From Deltaproteobacteria bacterium (GTDB lineage Bacteria > Desulfobacterota > DSM-4660 > Desulfatiglandales > HGW-15), in assembly GCA_016930835.1 (NCBI GenBank), contig JAFGGA010000212.1, positions 1-56,073 of the forward strand: a stretch of 56,073 nt of DNA, read 5' to 3'. Made by a program: the position numbers and the translations under genes. Positions 1-8,474 of this stretch are shown piece after piece. How positions within the stretch are numbered: the stretch's first letter is position 1; the number at the start of each line of letters is the position of its first letter. The notes under the pieces are model-generated. The model worked only from the letters and a program-made list of their open reading frames with translations. It did not search any database and had not been told where the DNA came from.

Positions 1-2
1 GA

Positions 3-89
3 TATGGTGAGGATCAAAATCACGAAACAAGCTTTATCGTCAAGGCGCTTCAAGCCGCAGTAGATGATTGGTGCAAGATTCAGGTATAA
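3..89 (+). CDS. C-terminal tail of an unidentified gene (cut by window edge)
   Basis: An open frame enters from the left edge and ends at a TAA at 87-89. The 28 visible residues end in KALQAAVDDWCKIQV, which reads like a normal helical protein terminus. A second frame is also open, to position 63, so the frame choice is a judgement. The gap to the next gene is 70 bp, so this could be the preceding gene of the signalling operon. No family was recognised. Confidence 0.4.
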   Translation, partial: YGEDQNHETSFIVKALQAAVDDWCKIQV

Positions 90-159
90 TATTTTGTCAC
101 CTTGCGCTGTGCGCCCCGGGCCTTTCCTTTTGGTACGATCCTTGAATGAATAACAATTC

Positions 160-1368
160 ATGCGTATCCTGATTGCCGACGACAACCAAGCTTCTCGACT
201 GCTATTGTCCAGACTTCTTGAAAAGTTGGGCTATGAAGTCCTATCCGTTGTGGATGGTATGGAGGCATGGGAAACCCTGAGGAAAGAGAAGATCCGTATG
301 ATGGTGACGGACTGGCTCATGCCCAATTTGGATGGCCTTGAATTATGCAAGCGCATACGCGCGGCCGATTTTCCCAACTATATTTATATCATCATGTTGA
401 CCTCCAAGGACTCTAAACTGGATATCATTGAGGGTATGGAGGCCGGCGCGGATGATTTTATCGTAAAACCGTTCAACCGTGAGGAACTCAATGTCCGTAT
501 TCGGGCCGGTGAACGTGTGATCAGGCTCGAAAAAAAGCTGGAAGAACATAACCGCAAACTGACTGAAGCCAATGAAAAGGTGAGCGAGGCCTATGCTACT
601 ATCAAAAAAGACCTTCAAGCCGCTGAAAGGGTTCAATCAAGCCTTTTGCCTGAACCGAACACCATCATTTTCGGTGTTCGATTTGATTGGCTGTTTTTAC
701 CTTCCACATTCATTGCCGGCGATATATTTAATTACTTTAAGCTGGATGAATATCACTTGGGTTTCTATCTCCTGGACGTTGCGGGGCACGGCATCCCCGC
801 GGCATTACTCTCTTTCACATTAAGCAAGATTCTCTCCTCTTCCGATCTCAAGGATAATCCATTAAAATATGCCATTCCCGAACCGCCCTATTACAGGATC
901 ACATCACCGGCGGATGTTATGGGGCACCTAAATCAACGCTTCCAGACTGATGATCAAATTATGCAATACTTTACCATTGTTTATGGAATTATCGACACCC
1001 GCGATGGGCGAACCGTGCTCACTCAGGCAGGACATCCATCCCCCATCTTTCTGCAAAAAAGAAAAGAAACGTCCCTTATCGGTTCTGGTGGATATCCGGT
1101 GGCCATGTTTCCGGAGGCGGAATATGAGGAACATGAAATTCATCTCGATCAGGGTGATCGCCTGATTCTCTATTCTGATGGCATCACGGAATGTCTCAAT
1201 GCCGATGATAAACCATTCACGGTCAAGCGCCTCGTTCAGCTTGCTCAAAAGGTTCAGGATCAACCATTACGTATGATCATGACATCGGTGAGGGAGGCCC
1301 TTTATCAATGGAAGGGCAATGACCAATTTGAAGATGACGTGACACTCCTTGCCATGGAGGTGGTTTAG
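160..1368 (+). CDS. Response regulator with PP2C (SpoIIE/RsbU-type) phosphatase output
   Basis: Cytoplasmic two-domain signalling protein of 402 aa. Residues 1-120 are a CheY-like receiver with the acidic pair D7/D8, phospho-acceptor D51, switch T81 and K103. A probable coiled coil (about 120-160) joins it to a PP2C phosphatase domain with metal-binding motifs AGDIFNYF (D188), DVAGHG (D206) and a terminal FEDDVTLL. In this family the phosphatase removes phosphate from a serine of a STAS protein, here controlled by phosphorylation of the receiver. The next two genes supply the matching kinase and STAS partner, so all three probably act together. No strong Shine-Dalgarno precedes the ATG at 160. 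The cognate sensor kinase is not visible. Confidence 0.93.
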   Translation: MRILIADDNQASRLLLSRLLEKLGYEVLSVVDGMEAWETLRKEKIRMMVTDWLMPNLDGLELCKRIRAADFPNYIYIIMLTSKDSKLDIIEGMEAGADDFIVKPFNREELNVRIRAGERVIRLEKKLEEHNRKLTEANEKVSEAYATIKKDLQAAERVQSSLLPEPNTIIFGVRFDWLFLPSTFIAGDIFNYFKLDEYHLGFYLLDVAGHGIPAALLSFTLSKILSSSDLKDNPLKYAIPEPPYYRITSPADVMGHLNQRFQTDDQIMQYFTIVYGIIDTRDGRTVLTQAGHPSPIFLQKRKETSLIGSGGYPVAMFPEAEYEEHEIHLDQGDRLILYSDGITECLNADDKPFTVKRLVQLAQKVQDQPLRMIMTSVREALYQWKGNDQFEDDVTLLAMEVV

Positions 1369-1413
1369 GTGGAATCTTTCCATAAACAGCTCGGTAGGGG
1401 AGGAAAATAACCT

Positions 1414-1839
1414 TTGAAAAAGATCAAAATAATCATAGATAGTGATCTAAAGGATGTATTTCTAATCGGGATGACCATTAATCGACTTTGTTCAATTACA
1501 CCCTTTTCGGATTCCGAGTGTTATAAAATCGAGCTTTGTGTTGTGGAGGCCGTTAATAACTCGATTATTCATGCTTATCAGAATGAAAAAGGACATGAAG
1601 TGGAGGTGACTTTTTCAATGGATACACGGATACTAACGGTTGATGTATGTGACACAGGCCGCTCCATGGACCCGGAGATTTTGCAATCCATTCATATGCC
1701 TTCCTTTGATCCGGATTCAAACGACCTCGAGATCCCGGAAAGGGGTCGAGGGCTGGCGATCATCAAAGAGGTTATGGATCATGTTTCTTATAAGACCATT
1801 GACGGAAAAAACTGGCTGACCATGTTTAGAGAATTATGA
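1414..1839 (+). CDS. RsbW-like anti-sigma/serine kinase (HATPase_c)
   Basis: A 141 aa single-domain GHKL ATPase of the RsbW/SpoIIAB type. The N box is seen in ELCVVEAVNNSIIHAY, the G1 box in VCDTGRSMDP, and the glycine-rich lid in ERGRGLAII. Such proteins phosphorylate a STAS antagonist on serine or threonine and, when unbound, sequester a sigma factor or another target. The start is TTG at 1414, supported by AGGGGAGG at 1396-1403. It lies 45 bp after the PP2C gene and upstream of the STAS gene. No sigma factor is encoded nearby, so the target may be an enzyme or another regulator rather than a sigma factor. Confidence 0.9.
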   Translation: MKKIKIIIDSDLKDVFLIGMTINRLCSITPFSDSECYKIELCVVEAVNNSIIHAYQNEKGHEVEVTFSMDTRILTVDVCDTGRSMDPEILQSIHMPSFDPDSNDLEIPERGRGLAIIKEVMDHVSYKTIDGKNWLTMFREL

Positions 1840-1847
1840 GGAAATGC

Positions 1848-1986
1848 TATACGGTACACGGTATAAGGTATATGACATGAAGTTAAAGGCAAACACCGCA
1901 AAACCTTCACCCTCGTTCGCACCCAGCAAACATTGTACCAGTGACCTGTACCTTGTATGGTACACCATAGATCGTGTACCATATGC
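1848..1986. repeat. Degenerate heptamer repeats in two inverted arrays
   Basis: Between the kinase and the STAS gene lie 7-bp units: TATACGG, TACACGG, TATAAGG, TATATGA at 1848-1875. A second block at 1945-1986 (CCTGTAC, CTTGTAT, GGTACAC, CATAGAT, CGTGTAC, CATATGC) has the same period in roughly reverse-complement orientation. The two blocks could pair imperfectly in RNA. Function is unknown. Confidence 0.45.
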
Positions 1987-2018
1987 CTTAATCATTAACC
2001 GTTCACGGAGGAACATAG

Positions 2019-2351
2019 ATGGAAATATCCGAACAAAAAATCGATAATAAAACCATTTTATCTCTAAAAGGCAGACTGGATGCCTCCTCAGCAAAGGAAC
2101 TCAAAGATAAGGTCAGCGATTTAGCCAAAGAAGGAAACACATTTTTGGTGGTCGATATGGGTCATGCGGATTTTATTGACAGCTCCGGTTTGGGGAGTCT
2201 GGTCTCCTGCCTTCGATCTGTCAGTAGATTAGGGGGGGATATTCGGATATGCTCTCTTAAGGATTCTGTCCGTGCCGTCTTTGAACTGACCCGGCTTCAC
2301 CTTATTTTTGAGATTTTTGATAACAGCGATGATGCGCTAAAGAGTATTTGA
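2019..2351 (+). CDS. STAS-domain anti-sigma-factor antagonist (RsbV/SpoIIAA-like)
   Basis: A 110 aa STAS domain protein. The phosphorylation loop is [10 protein letters not shown], with the conserved serine after aspartate, and the ending [17 protein letters not shown] is the usual last helix of the family. Unphosphorylated STAS proteins bind the RsbW-like kinase and release its target; phosphorylation ends that. With the phosphatase and kinase genes upstream this completes a partner-switching module. The ATG at 2019 follows CACGGAGG at a normal distance. The gene ends next to rfbB, suggesting co-transcription with nucleotide-sugar genes. Confidence 0.93.
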   Translation: MEISEQKIDNKTILSLKGRLDASSAKELKDKVSDLAKEGNTFLVVDMGHADFIDSSGLGSLVSCLRSVSRLGGDIRICSLKDSVRAVFELTRLHLIFEIFDNSDDALKSI

Positions 2352-2383
2352 ATAAGCATACCCTTGTCGGAAAGGAACTTTTC

Positions 2384-3433
2384 ATGCAAAATCTCTTGAT
2401 CACGGGTGGCAGTGGCTTTATCGGCAGTAATTTTATCCAATACATCCTCCGAGATTCGGGTTTCCAAGGCCGCGTGGTGAATGTGGACAACCTGACCTAT
2501 GCGGGCAACCCCGAGAACCTTACCGGTATTGAGGATGCCTTTCATAATCAATATATTTTTATCAGGAGTGATATCCGTGATCTCGGGGCCATCCGAGATA
2601 TCTTTCAGGAATTCGATATCGATGCCGTTTGTCATTTTGCAGCGGAATCCCATGTGGACCGGTCTATCATGGAACCTGATGCTTTTATTCAGACCAATAT
2701 CGTGGGAACCTTTAATCTATTAGAATGCGCAAGGATTCATCAAGGTCAAATCACCCTTTTCCATCATGTCAGCACGGATGAAGTATTCGGAAGTCTTGGG
2801 GAAACGGGATTTTTTACCGAAGCGACCGCATACAGTCCCAACAGCCCCTATTCAGCCTCCAAGGCCGCTTCGGATCATTTGGTGCGGGCCTATTTTAAAA
2901 CCTATGGATTACCCGTCACCATTTCCAATTGCTCCAATAACTATGGCCCATACCAATTTCCCGAGAAACTCATTCCCCTCATGATTCTAAATGCCCTTGA
3001 AGGAAAGCCCTTACCCGTTTATGGCGACGGGAAAAATATCAGGGATTGGCTTTACGTTAAGGACCATTGCATAGCGATCTGGGAAATTATGAGGCATGGT
3101 CGGAAAGGGGAAACATACAATATCGGCGGCCGGAATGAGATGGAAAATATCCGAATCGTCGAGATGATCTGTGATAACCTGGACCAGATGATTCCTCCCG
3201 AGGACCGATCGTCCAGAAGGGAGTTAATCACCTTTGTAAAGGATCGGCCCGGTCATGACAGACGTTACGCTATTGACTGCACCAAGATCTCCAATGAACT
3301 GGGGTGGACACCGGTTGAAACCTTTGAAACCGGTATTTGCAAGACCATTCAATGGTACTTGGACCATACTGAGTGGGTGGAACGTGTCAAGACCGGTGAA
3401 TATCAAAATTGGATCAAGAAGCAGTATGGATGA
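2384..3433 (+). CDS. rfbB: dTDP-glucose 4,6-dehydratase
   Basis: NAD-dependent extended short-chain dehydrogenase (349 aa) converting dTDP-glucose to dTDP-4-keto-6-deoxyglucose. The Rossmann motif TGGSGFIGS is at the N terminus, followed by DNLTYAGN, the active-site STDEVFGS and the catalytic YSASK. The family usually has 340-360 aa. The frame is open from a TTG at 2348 that overlaps the STAS stop, but the ATG at 2384 has AAAGGA seven bases upstream and starts right at the Rossmann strand, so it is preferred. It works with rfbA and rfbC downstream. No rfbD is in the window, so the final sugar is not certain. Confidence 0.95.
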   Translation: MQNLLITGGSGFIGSNFIQYILRDSGFQGRVVNVDNLTYAGNPENLTGIEDAFHNQYIFIRSDIRDLGAIRDIFQEFDIDAVCHFAAESHVDRSIMEPDAFIQTNIVGTFNLLECARIHQGQITLFHHVSTDEVFGSLGETGFFTEATAYSPNSPYSASKAASDHLVRAYFKTYGLPVTISNCSNNYGPYQFPEKLIPLMILNALEGKPLPVYGDGKNIRDWLYVKDHCIAIWEIMRHGRKGETYNIGGRNEMENIRIVEMICDNLDQMIPPEDRSSRRELITFVKDRPGHDRRYAIDCTKISNELGWTPVETFETGICKTIQWYLDHTEWVERVKTGEYQNWIKKQYG

Positions 3434-3659
3434 AGACGTGGAGTGCAGATCGGAAACCGGCGTTCATGGTTTAAGGCTGGATATTCATCTTGGAAAACCA
3501 CTTTATCACGATGGATTCCAGCCCAAAGCAAGGATCTTTTTCTATCTTTGAAATTTCATCGTCATATTTTCGACAAAATACCTGTCACTTTTTTGTCATA
3601 CTCCATTGCATAAAAAGCACGTCTTGATCATGCAGTAAAAAAAGCCTGAAGGACAAGGG

Positions 3660-3846
3660 TGACGATCTCGTAAAAAGTCGGAAAGTACGCATTTTTGTCA
3701 TTCCGGCCTGCCTGTGCGTGTCCGCACGCAGACAGGCGAAGGCCGGAATCCATTCTTTTCAGATCGTTACATGGGCTTTGGACCCCGGCCCCAGTCTATC
3801 CCTTACTTAATACGGGACCGGGATGGCGACTTTTTACGAGTTGTCA
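3660..3846. repeat. MITE-like palindromic element, copy 1
   Basis: The ends are inverted repeats of about 20 bp: left arm 3660-3680 (TGACGATCTCGTAAAAAGTCG), right arm 3827-3846 (reverse complement with a short indel). Inside is a hairpin built on GTCATTCCGGCC...GGCCGGAATCC, with a nested TGCCTGTGCGTG/GCACGCAGACAGGC stem, and a GGACCCCGG motif. Two further copies lie at 8350-8437 and 18848-18986. It carries no transposase. It occupies most of the rfbB-acyltransferase gap and creates a false N-terminal extension of the next gene. Confidence 0.75.
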
Positions 3847-3884
3847 AGAAAGGGTATTTATCTTTCAAGGTTGAACGGATTGTA

Positions 3885-4508
3885 ATGAAACCTATTCTAT
3901 TAAAATGGGCGGGTCTTCCCCTTATTGTGATCATCCGGATCATGCGGCCCATGATTGAATGTTGGAGACGCTTCTATTTCACGGCCAGGCTTAAGGCGGA
4001 TGTCAAAAATATGGATTTTTCAGTCCACTGTGACGGACCTGTTCATGTCACCGGGACAAGACATATTTGTATCGGGAAGCAATGCCGGTTGGGTATGGAC
4101 ACGGAACTAAGGACCATGGAAAAAGGTAAAATCCATCTGGGTCATCACATCCGAATTGATCGCGGATGCACATTTGTATCCTATTCTGAAATCAGCATCC
4201 AGGATTACGCCATCATCGGCGAGTTCGTGTCCATCCGCGACGCCAACCACGGGATGAGTCGCAGGGGCCCCATGCGATTCCAGCCCCGTATCTCCAAGCC
4301 TATTCGCATTGAAAGGGATGTTTGGATCGGCCGGGGGGCCTGTATCCTGCCCGGAGTAACCATCGGCGAAGGAACGGTTATCGGCCCCAACAGCGTGGTC
4401 AAACACAGCATCCCACCCTATTCAGTGGCGGCAGGCATCCCCGCAAAGATCATCAAACAGCGGGGAGAGGGAGATCATACGAAAAATCCCGGAAGACAGT
4501 TTCCATAG
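3885..4508 (+). CDS. Hexapeptide-repeat (left-handed beta-helix) acyltransferase
   Basis: A 207 aa protein of the LbH/WbbJ-type acetyltransferase family. A hydrophobic N terminus (LLKWAGLPLIVIIRIMRP) is followed by a disordered or linker part and hexapeptide repeats from about residue 50. The end VWIGRGACILPGVTIGEG plus VAAGIPAKII is the standard C-terminal signature. It probably O- or N-acetylates a sugar of the surface polysaccharide. The frame stays open upstream to 3714, but that part is encoded by a repeat element, so the ATG at 3885 is taken as the start; its Shine-Dalgarno is weak. Acceptor and donor cannot be told from sequence. Confidence 0.85.
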   Translation: MKPILLKWAGLPLIVIIRIMRPMIECWRRFYFTARLKADVKNMDFSVHCDGPVHVTGTRHICIGKQCRLGMDTELRTMEKGKIHLGHHIRIDRGCTFVSYSEISIQDYAIIGEFVSIRDANHGMSRRGPMRFQPRISKPIRIERDVWIGRGACILPGVTIGEGTVIGPNSVVKHSIPPYSVAAGIPAKIIKQRGEGDHTKNPGRQFP

Positions 4509-4713
4509 CCTATTGATAGCCTTAAAAATCGATGTCCTCAGCCCAATGAACCACTATCCCACGGAAAAAGATATTGCTCTACGAATGTCATTTGATTATA
4601 GTAATGCCTCTTCCATCTCGCCAAAAACATAAACACGATGTCTTTAGAATTTTACATCTAAACAGTGTCCTCGAATTCGGAGTAATGGTTTTCAAAATGA
4701 AAAGGGTGCTTTC

Positions 4714-5592
4714 ATGAAAGGAATTATACTCGCCGGCGGATCTGGCACGCGTCTCTATCCTATTACGCGTGTGGTGAGTAAACAGTTGTTGCCGCTTTAT
4801 GACAAACCCATGATCTATTACCCCTTATCCGTCCTGATGCTGGCCGGGATCCGTGAAATCCTCATCATCTCCACACCGGAGGATCTCCCCCTTTTTCAAA
4901 AACTCCTAGGGGACGGCTCACATCTGGGACTCTCCTTTTCTTACGCGGAACAACCCAGGCCCGAGGGTCTGGCCCAGGCCTTTATCATCGGCCGGTCCTT
5001 TATTGGAGATGGCCCGGTTTGCTTGATCCTGGGGGATAATATTTTTTATGGTCACAGTCTTCCCGAGATCCTGCGAAAATCGGTCCAACTCACGACCGGT
5101 GGTTTGATATTCGGCTACATGGTTCAAGACCCTGAACGATACGGCGTCGTAGAGTTTGATAACAACGGGAGGGTTTTCAGCATCGAGGAGAAACCTAAAA
5201 AGCCCAAATCCAAGTACGCGGTACCGGGATTGTACCTGTATGATAATGATGTGGTGGAGATTGCTGCGCAACTGAAACCTTCCGCTCGCGGGGAATTGGA
5301 GATTACGGATGTTAACAAGGAATACCTTCGCAGGGGCACATTGCGGGTAGAATTACTGGGTAGGGGTTTCGCATGGCTGGACACCGGCACCCATGAGGCC
5401 TTGCAACAAGCCGCAGGCTTTGTCCAGACCATCCAAGAGCGACAGGGGCTGAAGGTCTCGTGTGTTGAAGAGATCGCCTTTCGACTCGGTTATATCGGAA
5501 AGGACCATTTGAAAGCCCTGGCAGAGTATATGGCCCAAAACGATTACGGCCAATATCTGCTGAGGCTGGTTCACGAAGGAGATGAGGGTTGA
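4714..5592 (+). CDS. rfbA: Glucose-1-phosphate thymidylyltransferase
   Basis: Makes dTDP-glucose from dTTP and glucose-1-phosphate, the first step of the dTDP-rhamnose/6-deoxysugar route. The 292 aa length is typical for RmlA. The nucleotide-binding signature [11 protein letters not shown], the [15 protein letters not shown] segment, ILGDNIFYG and [17 protein letters not shown] are all intact. The stop TGA overlaps the ATG of rfbC (TGATG), showing translational coupling. It lies 205 bp after the acyltransferase; that gap has no complete gene. Confidence 0.96.
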   Translation: MKGIILAGGSGTRLYPITRVVSKQLLPLYDKPMIYYPLSVLMLAGIREILIISTPEDLPLFQKLLGDGSHLGLSFSYAEQPRPEGLAQAFIIGRSFIGDGPVCLILGDNIFYGHSLPEILRKSVQLTTGGLIFGYMVQDPERYGVVEFDNNGRVFSIEEKPKKPKSKYAVPGLYLYDNDVVEIAAQLKPSARGELEITDVNKEYLRRGTLRVELLGRGFAWLDTGTHEALQQAAGFVQTIQERQGLKVSCVEEIAFRLGYIGKDHLKALAEYMAQNDYGQYLLRLVHEGDEG

Positions 5593-6152
5593 TGGGTTTG
5601 AAGCGCGTGGAAACAACCATACCCGGTGTCGTCCTTATTGAATTGAATATCTTTAATGATTCAAGGGGATTCTTCCTGGAGACCCATCACCAAAAAAGAT
5701 ATGCTGAACTGGGGATTGATGAGATCTTTGTGCAGGACAATCACTCCCATTCGCGAAAGGGCACACTACGGGGGCTCCACTACCAACTCAACCATGCCCA
5801 GGGGAAGCTTATATATGTCGTAAGGGGCCAGATATATGACGTGGCCGTGGATATCCGCCGCTGTTCTCCCACATTCGGAGAATGGACAGGCGCGGTGCTT
5901 TCGGATCAAAACAAATATCAGATTTTTATCCCAAAAGGTTTTGCGCACGGGTTCTACGTTCTAAGCGAAACCGCGGATGTCATCTATAAATGCTCGGACC
6001 TTTATACTCCGGATGATGAATACGGCATCTTTTGGGCCGATCCAAAGATAAATATCAAATGGCCTGAAAAAAACCCCATCCTCTCTGAAAAAGACAATCA
6101 ATATCCAAACCTTGAGAATGTTCTTGTGGAGCATCTGCCTTTTTATCCCTGA
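5592..6152 (+). CDS. rfbC: dTDP-4-dehydrorhamnose 3,5-epimerase
   Basis: Cupin-fold epimerase of 186 aa acting on dTDP-4-keto-6-deoxyglucose. Visible family motifs are FVQDNHSHS, the catalytic histidine region LRGLHYQ, VRGQIYDVAVDIR and PKGFAHGFYVLSE. ATG at 5592 is chosen over the TTG three bases earlier because it forms a one-base overlap with the rfbA stop and has AAGGAGATGAGGG upstream. The reductase RfbD, which would finish dTDP-L-rhamnose, is not in the window and may be elsewhere, or the product may be a different deoxysugar. Confidence 0.95.
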   Translation: MGLKRVETTIPGVVLIELNIFNDSRGFFLETHHQKRYAELGIDEIFVQDNHSHSRKGTLRGLHYQLNHAQGKLIYVVRGQIYDVAVDIRRCSPTFGEWTGAVLSDQNKYQIFIPKGFAHGFYVLSETADVIYKCSDLYTPDDEYGIFWADPKINIKWPEKNPILSEKDNQYPNLENVLVEHLPFYP

Positions 6153-6396
6153 ACAAAGCACCATTTAGCCTATATTTATCGAATAACTCTGGATATTCAT
6201 GCCTGCTATTTTGATCCCTTCCAGTACATTGATCCTGGCATACCGTTTGCAGAAACAACCTCTTGACCGATCTTTTACTGATGGAAAGATTTTCAATATG
6301 CATTTGGAACCATCCTTACAACCGTATTTCCCGGATAAGGAGCGTCCTCATGAAACGGCATTTGATCCATATATGAGGTATCCCTATAAAAGATAA

Positions 6397-6522
6397 AGGT
6401 ATATCTTGTATGAACTCGGAGAAAACGTTCATTCGATGTTCCGCATCACAAAACTCGATCATCACCTTGATATCACGAGAGATGTCTCTAAAGCGGAGAA
6501 CAAATTTAGGGCATTGACATGA
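6397..6522 (+). pseudogene. Remnant of a second STAS-domain gene (C-terminal tail only)
   Basis: A 42-codon open frame between stop codons at 6394 and 6520 encodes a peptide with ENVHSMFRITKLDHHLDI. This resembles the last helix and strand of STAS antagonists; compare [15 protein letters not shown] in the intact STAS gene at 2019-2351. Its TGA overlaps the ATG of the next gene as ATGA, the arrangement of translationally coupled genes. No phosphorylation loop or other STAS part is seen upstream in any frame, so it looks like the end of a deleted gene. Similarity was judged by eye on a short stretch. Confidence 0.4.
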
Positions 6523-8009
6523 AAGCCGTTATTCTACCCACAGGAGACCCCGACAGACTCAAGCCGCTGGATGAATGGATGCCTGAATTCCTGCTGCCTA
6601 TTGTGAATAAACCTCTGGTGGAGCACCTGATCGAGCTTTTGATCCGGCATTCGGTCAAAGATATCATCCTTGTGCTCAAACATCTCCCCTATGAAACGGA
6701 ACAATATTTCGGTAAAGGGGAGCGATGGGGATGCTCGATCTCCTATTCCCTGGCAAAGGGATATAGAGGCATTCTAAATGCGCTCGCTCGTATTCAATCC
6801 AGGCTGGGAGAATCATTCTTGTGTCTGCCCGGAAACGTGGTGACGAATGTCAATCTCACGGATCTCATCAGGGCCCATGAAAAGGTGAAAGGGGATGTAA
6901 CAATGGCCTTGAGAACGGAAAACAAGTGGAAAACAGAACCCATTGATCCCCCATTGAAGCCCACATTCCACCCGTTTATCATGACCACGAGAGCCCTTTC
7001 CAACCTTTTAGCCTCTTCATTGGCCCAAAACCTGGAGCAGATGATCGCATCCCTGGCGATGCGGGGCTTGAATATCTACGGGCATTATTCCTTGTTTGAG
7101 CATCGGGCCATCGATTCACTGGCGGATTATCTGGAGATAAATCGATCTGTGTTGAAAGGGGGATGCAGAGGAATGATTATCCCCGGTAATCAGCTTATGG
7201 AAGGTGTTTGGGTCGGCAGGCAGAGTCGGATCGATCCCCAGGCGCGGATCTCTCCTCCGCTGTTGATTGGGGATTATTGTCAAATCCATGATGGGGCCGT
7301 AGTCGGAAAGGAGGCTGTTATCGGCAATAATGTGATTCTAAGCCAATGTGTCTCCATGCAGGGGAGCGTTATCTTGGACAATACCTATATTGGGGCACAT
7401 ACGGAGATTCGTGATTCCATTGTCCGGAAAAATATTTTGATTGACATCCCCCGGTCTTTAAATCTTTATGTGGGTGATGATTTTATCCTGGGAGACCTGG
7501 AAAAGGATGCCATGGCCAAAAAGGGACTCCGTATCTTCAACAGCATATTGGCCCTTTTTTTTCTGCTCCTTTTTTCACCCATCATCCTGCCTTTGTTCCT
7601 GTTTCATCTCATGTTTCCTTCTAAGAAAATTTTTTCCTCGGATGTGCGATATGGAGAATATGTGATTGTTGACCATCACGGTGCAAAGAAGCCAAAATCC
7701 TTTCATTTATATAGCTTCAAGAGTAAGCACGGGTTCATCCACAAACTGCCCAGCCTCATGAATGTGATCAAGGGCGATATGGCCCTAGTCGGCAACTCAC
7801 CTTTGACGCAACTGGAAGCCTTTTCTCTGAGAGAACAATGGGAGACCGTTAGGTTCAATGCGCCGGCAGGCATTTTTCATCTATGGGAAATAGATGGAAC
7901 GGCAGCCCCTACCTGGGAGGAAAAGCTGGTCACGGAAAATTATTATGCCTCCACCCGGTCTTTTAAAGGTGACCTTAGGATCCTCCTGAAAAGCCTTACG
8001 CCATTTTAA
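6519..8009 (+). CDS. Fusion: nucleotidyltransferase-like + beta-helix + bacterial sugar transferase
   Basis: A 496 aa protein with three parts. Residues 1-230 follow the sugar-nucleotidyltransferase fold, but the signature reads LPTGDPDRLKPL instead of GxGTRLxPL, so catalysis is doubtful. Residues about 235-320 are hexapeptide-like repeats (IGDYCQIHDGAVVGKEAVIG). Residues 335-496 resemble the initiating sugar transferase family (PF02397, WcaJ/WbaP-like): a hydrophobic hairpin near LALFFLLLFSPIILPLF, then KLPSLMNVIKGDMALVGNSP. The last part would transfer a sugar phosphate to a lipid carrier at the inner membrane. The gene overlaps a STAS remnant by ATGA and follows the rfb genes. Domain calls are from motifs only. 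Confidence 0.8.
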   Translation: MKAVILPTGDPDRLKPLDEWMPEFLLPIVNKPLVEHLIELLIRHSVKDIILVLKHLPYETEQYFGKGERWGCSISYSLAKGYRGILNALARIQSRLGESFLCLPGNVVTNVNLTDLIRAHEKVKGDVTMALRTENKWKTEPIDPPLKPTFHPFIMTTRALSNLLASSLAQNLEQMIASLAMRGLNIYGHYSLFEHRAIDSLADYLEINRSVLKGGCRGMIIPGNQLMEGVWVGRQSRIDPQARISPPLLIGDYCQIHDGAVVGKEAVIGNNVILSQCVSMQGSVILDNTYIGAHTEIRDSIVRKNILIDIPRSLNLYVGDDFILGDLEKDAMAKKGLRIFNSILALFFLLLFSPIILPLFLFHLMFPSKKIFSSDVRYGEYVIVDHHGAKKPKSFHLYSFKSKHGFIHKLPSLMNVIKGDMALVGNSPLTQLEAFSLREQWETVRFNAPAGIFHLWEIDGTAAPTWEEKLVTENYYASTRSFKGDLRILLKSLTPF

Positions 8010-8349
8010 GAAAAGCCAATGGCCCTTGTCGCCCATAACCGCGGCAGCGGTCTCAAAATACCGATTTGACTCAAGCTCAAATGTGGATTACAATGGCTTT
8101 GCTGATCCTCCTTTTGGATGTATGAGATGAGAACCATGCGGATGATTCTTGATAATGACCCTAGTAAAGCTTTCGATCTCGTTTCGAGACAACTCAATAC
8201 AAGTCGTTCTGCTTTCACAAGAAAGCCCTCCGGCAAGCGCTTTCCCCATACAATCTTAAACAATTGGTGCAGAGACGACGCAAAGGCTATGAACGGCAAT
8301 GGAAAAGATGAGATACTCGGAAACGTTTCTTCATTCTGCAAAGATATTA

Positions 8350-8437
8350 ACTGTCTCGTAATTATCCACACCTCCGTCATTCCGGCCTTCGTCGAAATGA
8401 CGATATATATCATTTCCCGAGTTTTACGAGATCATCA
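8350..8437. repeat. MITE-like palindromic element, copy 3 (short, diverged)
   Basis: The right arm GTTTTACGAGATCATCA (8421-8437) and left arm CTGTCTCGTAATTAT match the terminal repeats of the elements at 3660 and 18848. The core GTCATTCCGGCC is followed directly by a short return arm ending AAATGACG, so the middle is deleted. The rest of the 465-bp gap between 8010 and 8474 shows no supported gene; a 108-codon frame at 8118-8444 runs through the repeat and is not believed. Confidence 0.6.
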
Positions 8438-8474
8438 AAAGTGAGATATGTTGGACTTCAGGTTGGAGTGGGTG

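Noticed and set aside
3714-3884. N-terminal 57-residue extension of the acyltransferase
   Set aside because: It is encoded by the palindromic MITE-like element and has no ribosome binding site; the family fits from Met at 3885.
6199-6396. 65-codon frame after rfbC
   Set aside because: No Shine-Dalgarno and no recognisable protein pattern; it is only contiguous in frame with the STAS remnant across a stop.
8118-8444. 108-codon frame upstream of the membrane sensor
   Set aside because: Runs through a repeat copy, lacks a Shine-Dalgarno and has no protein-like motif; the opposite-strand frame over it is equally long.
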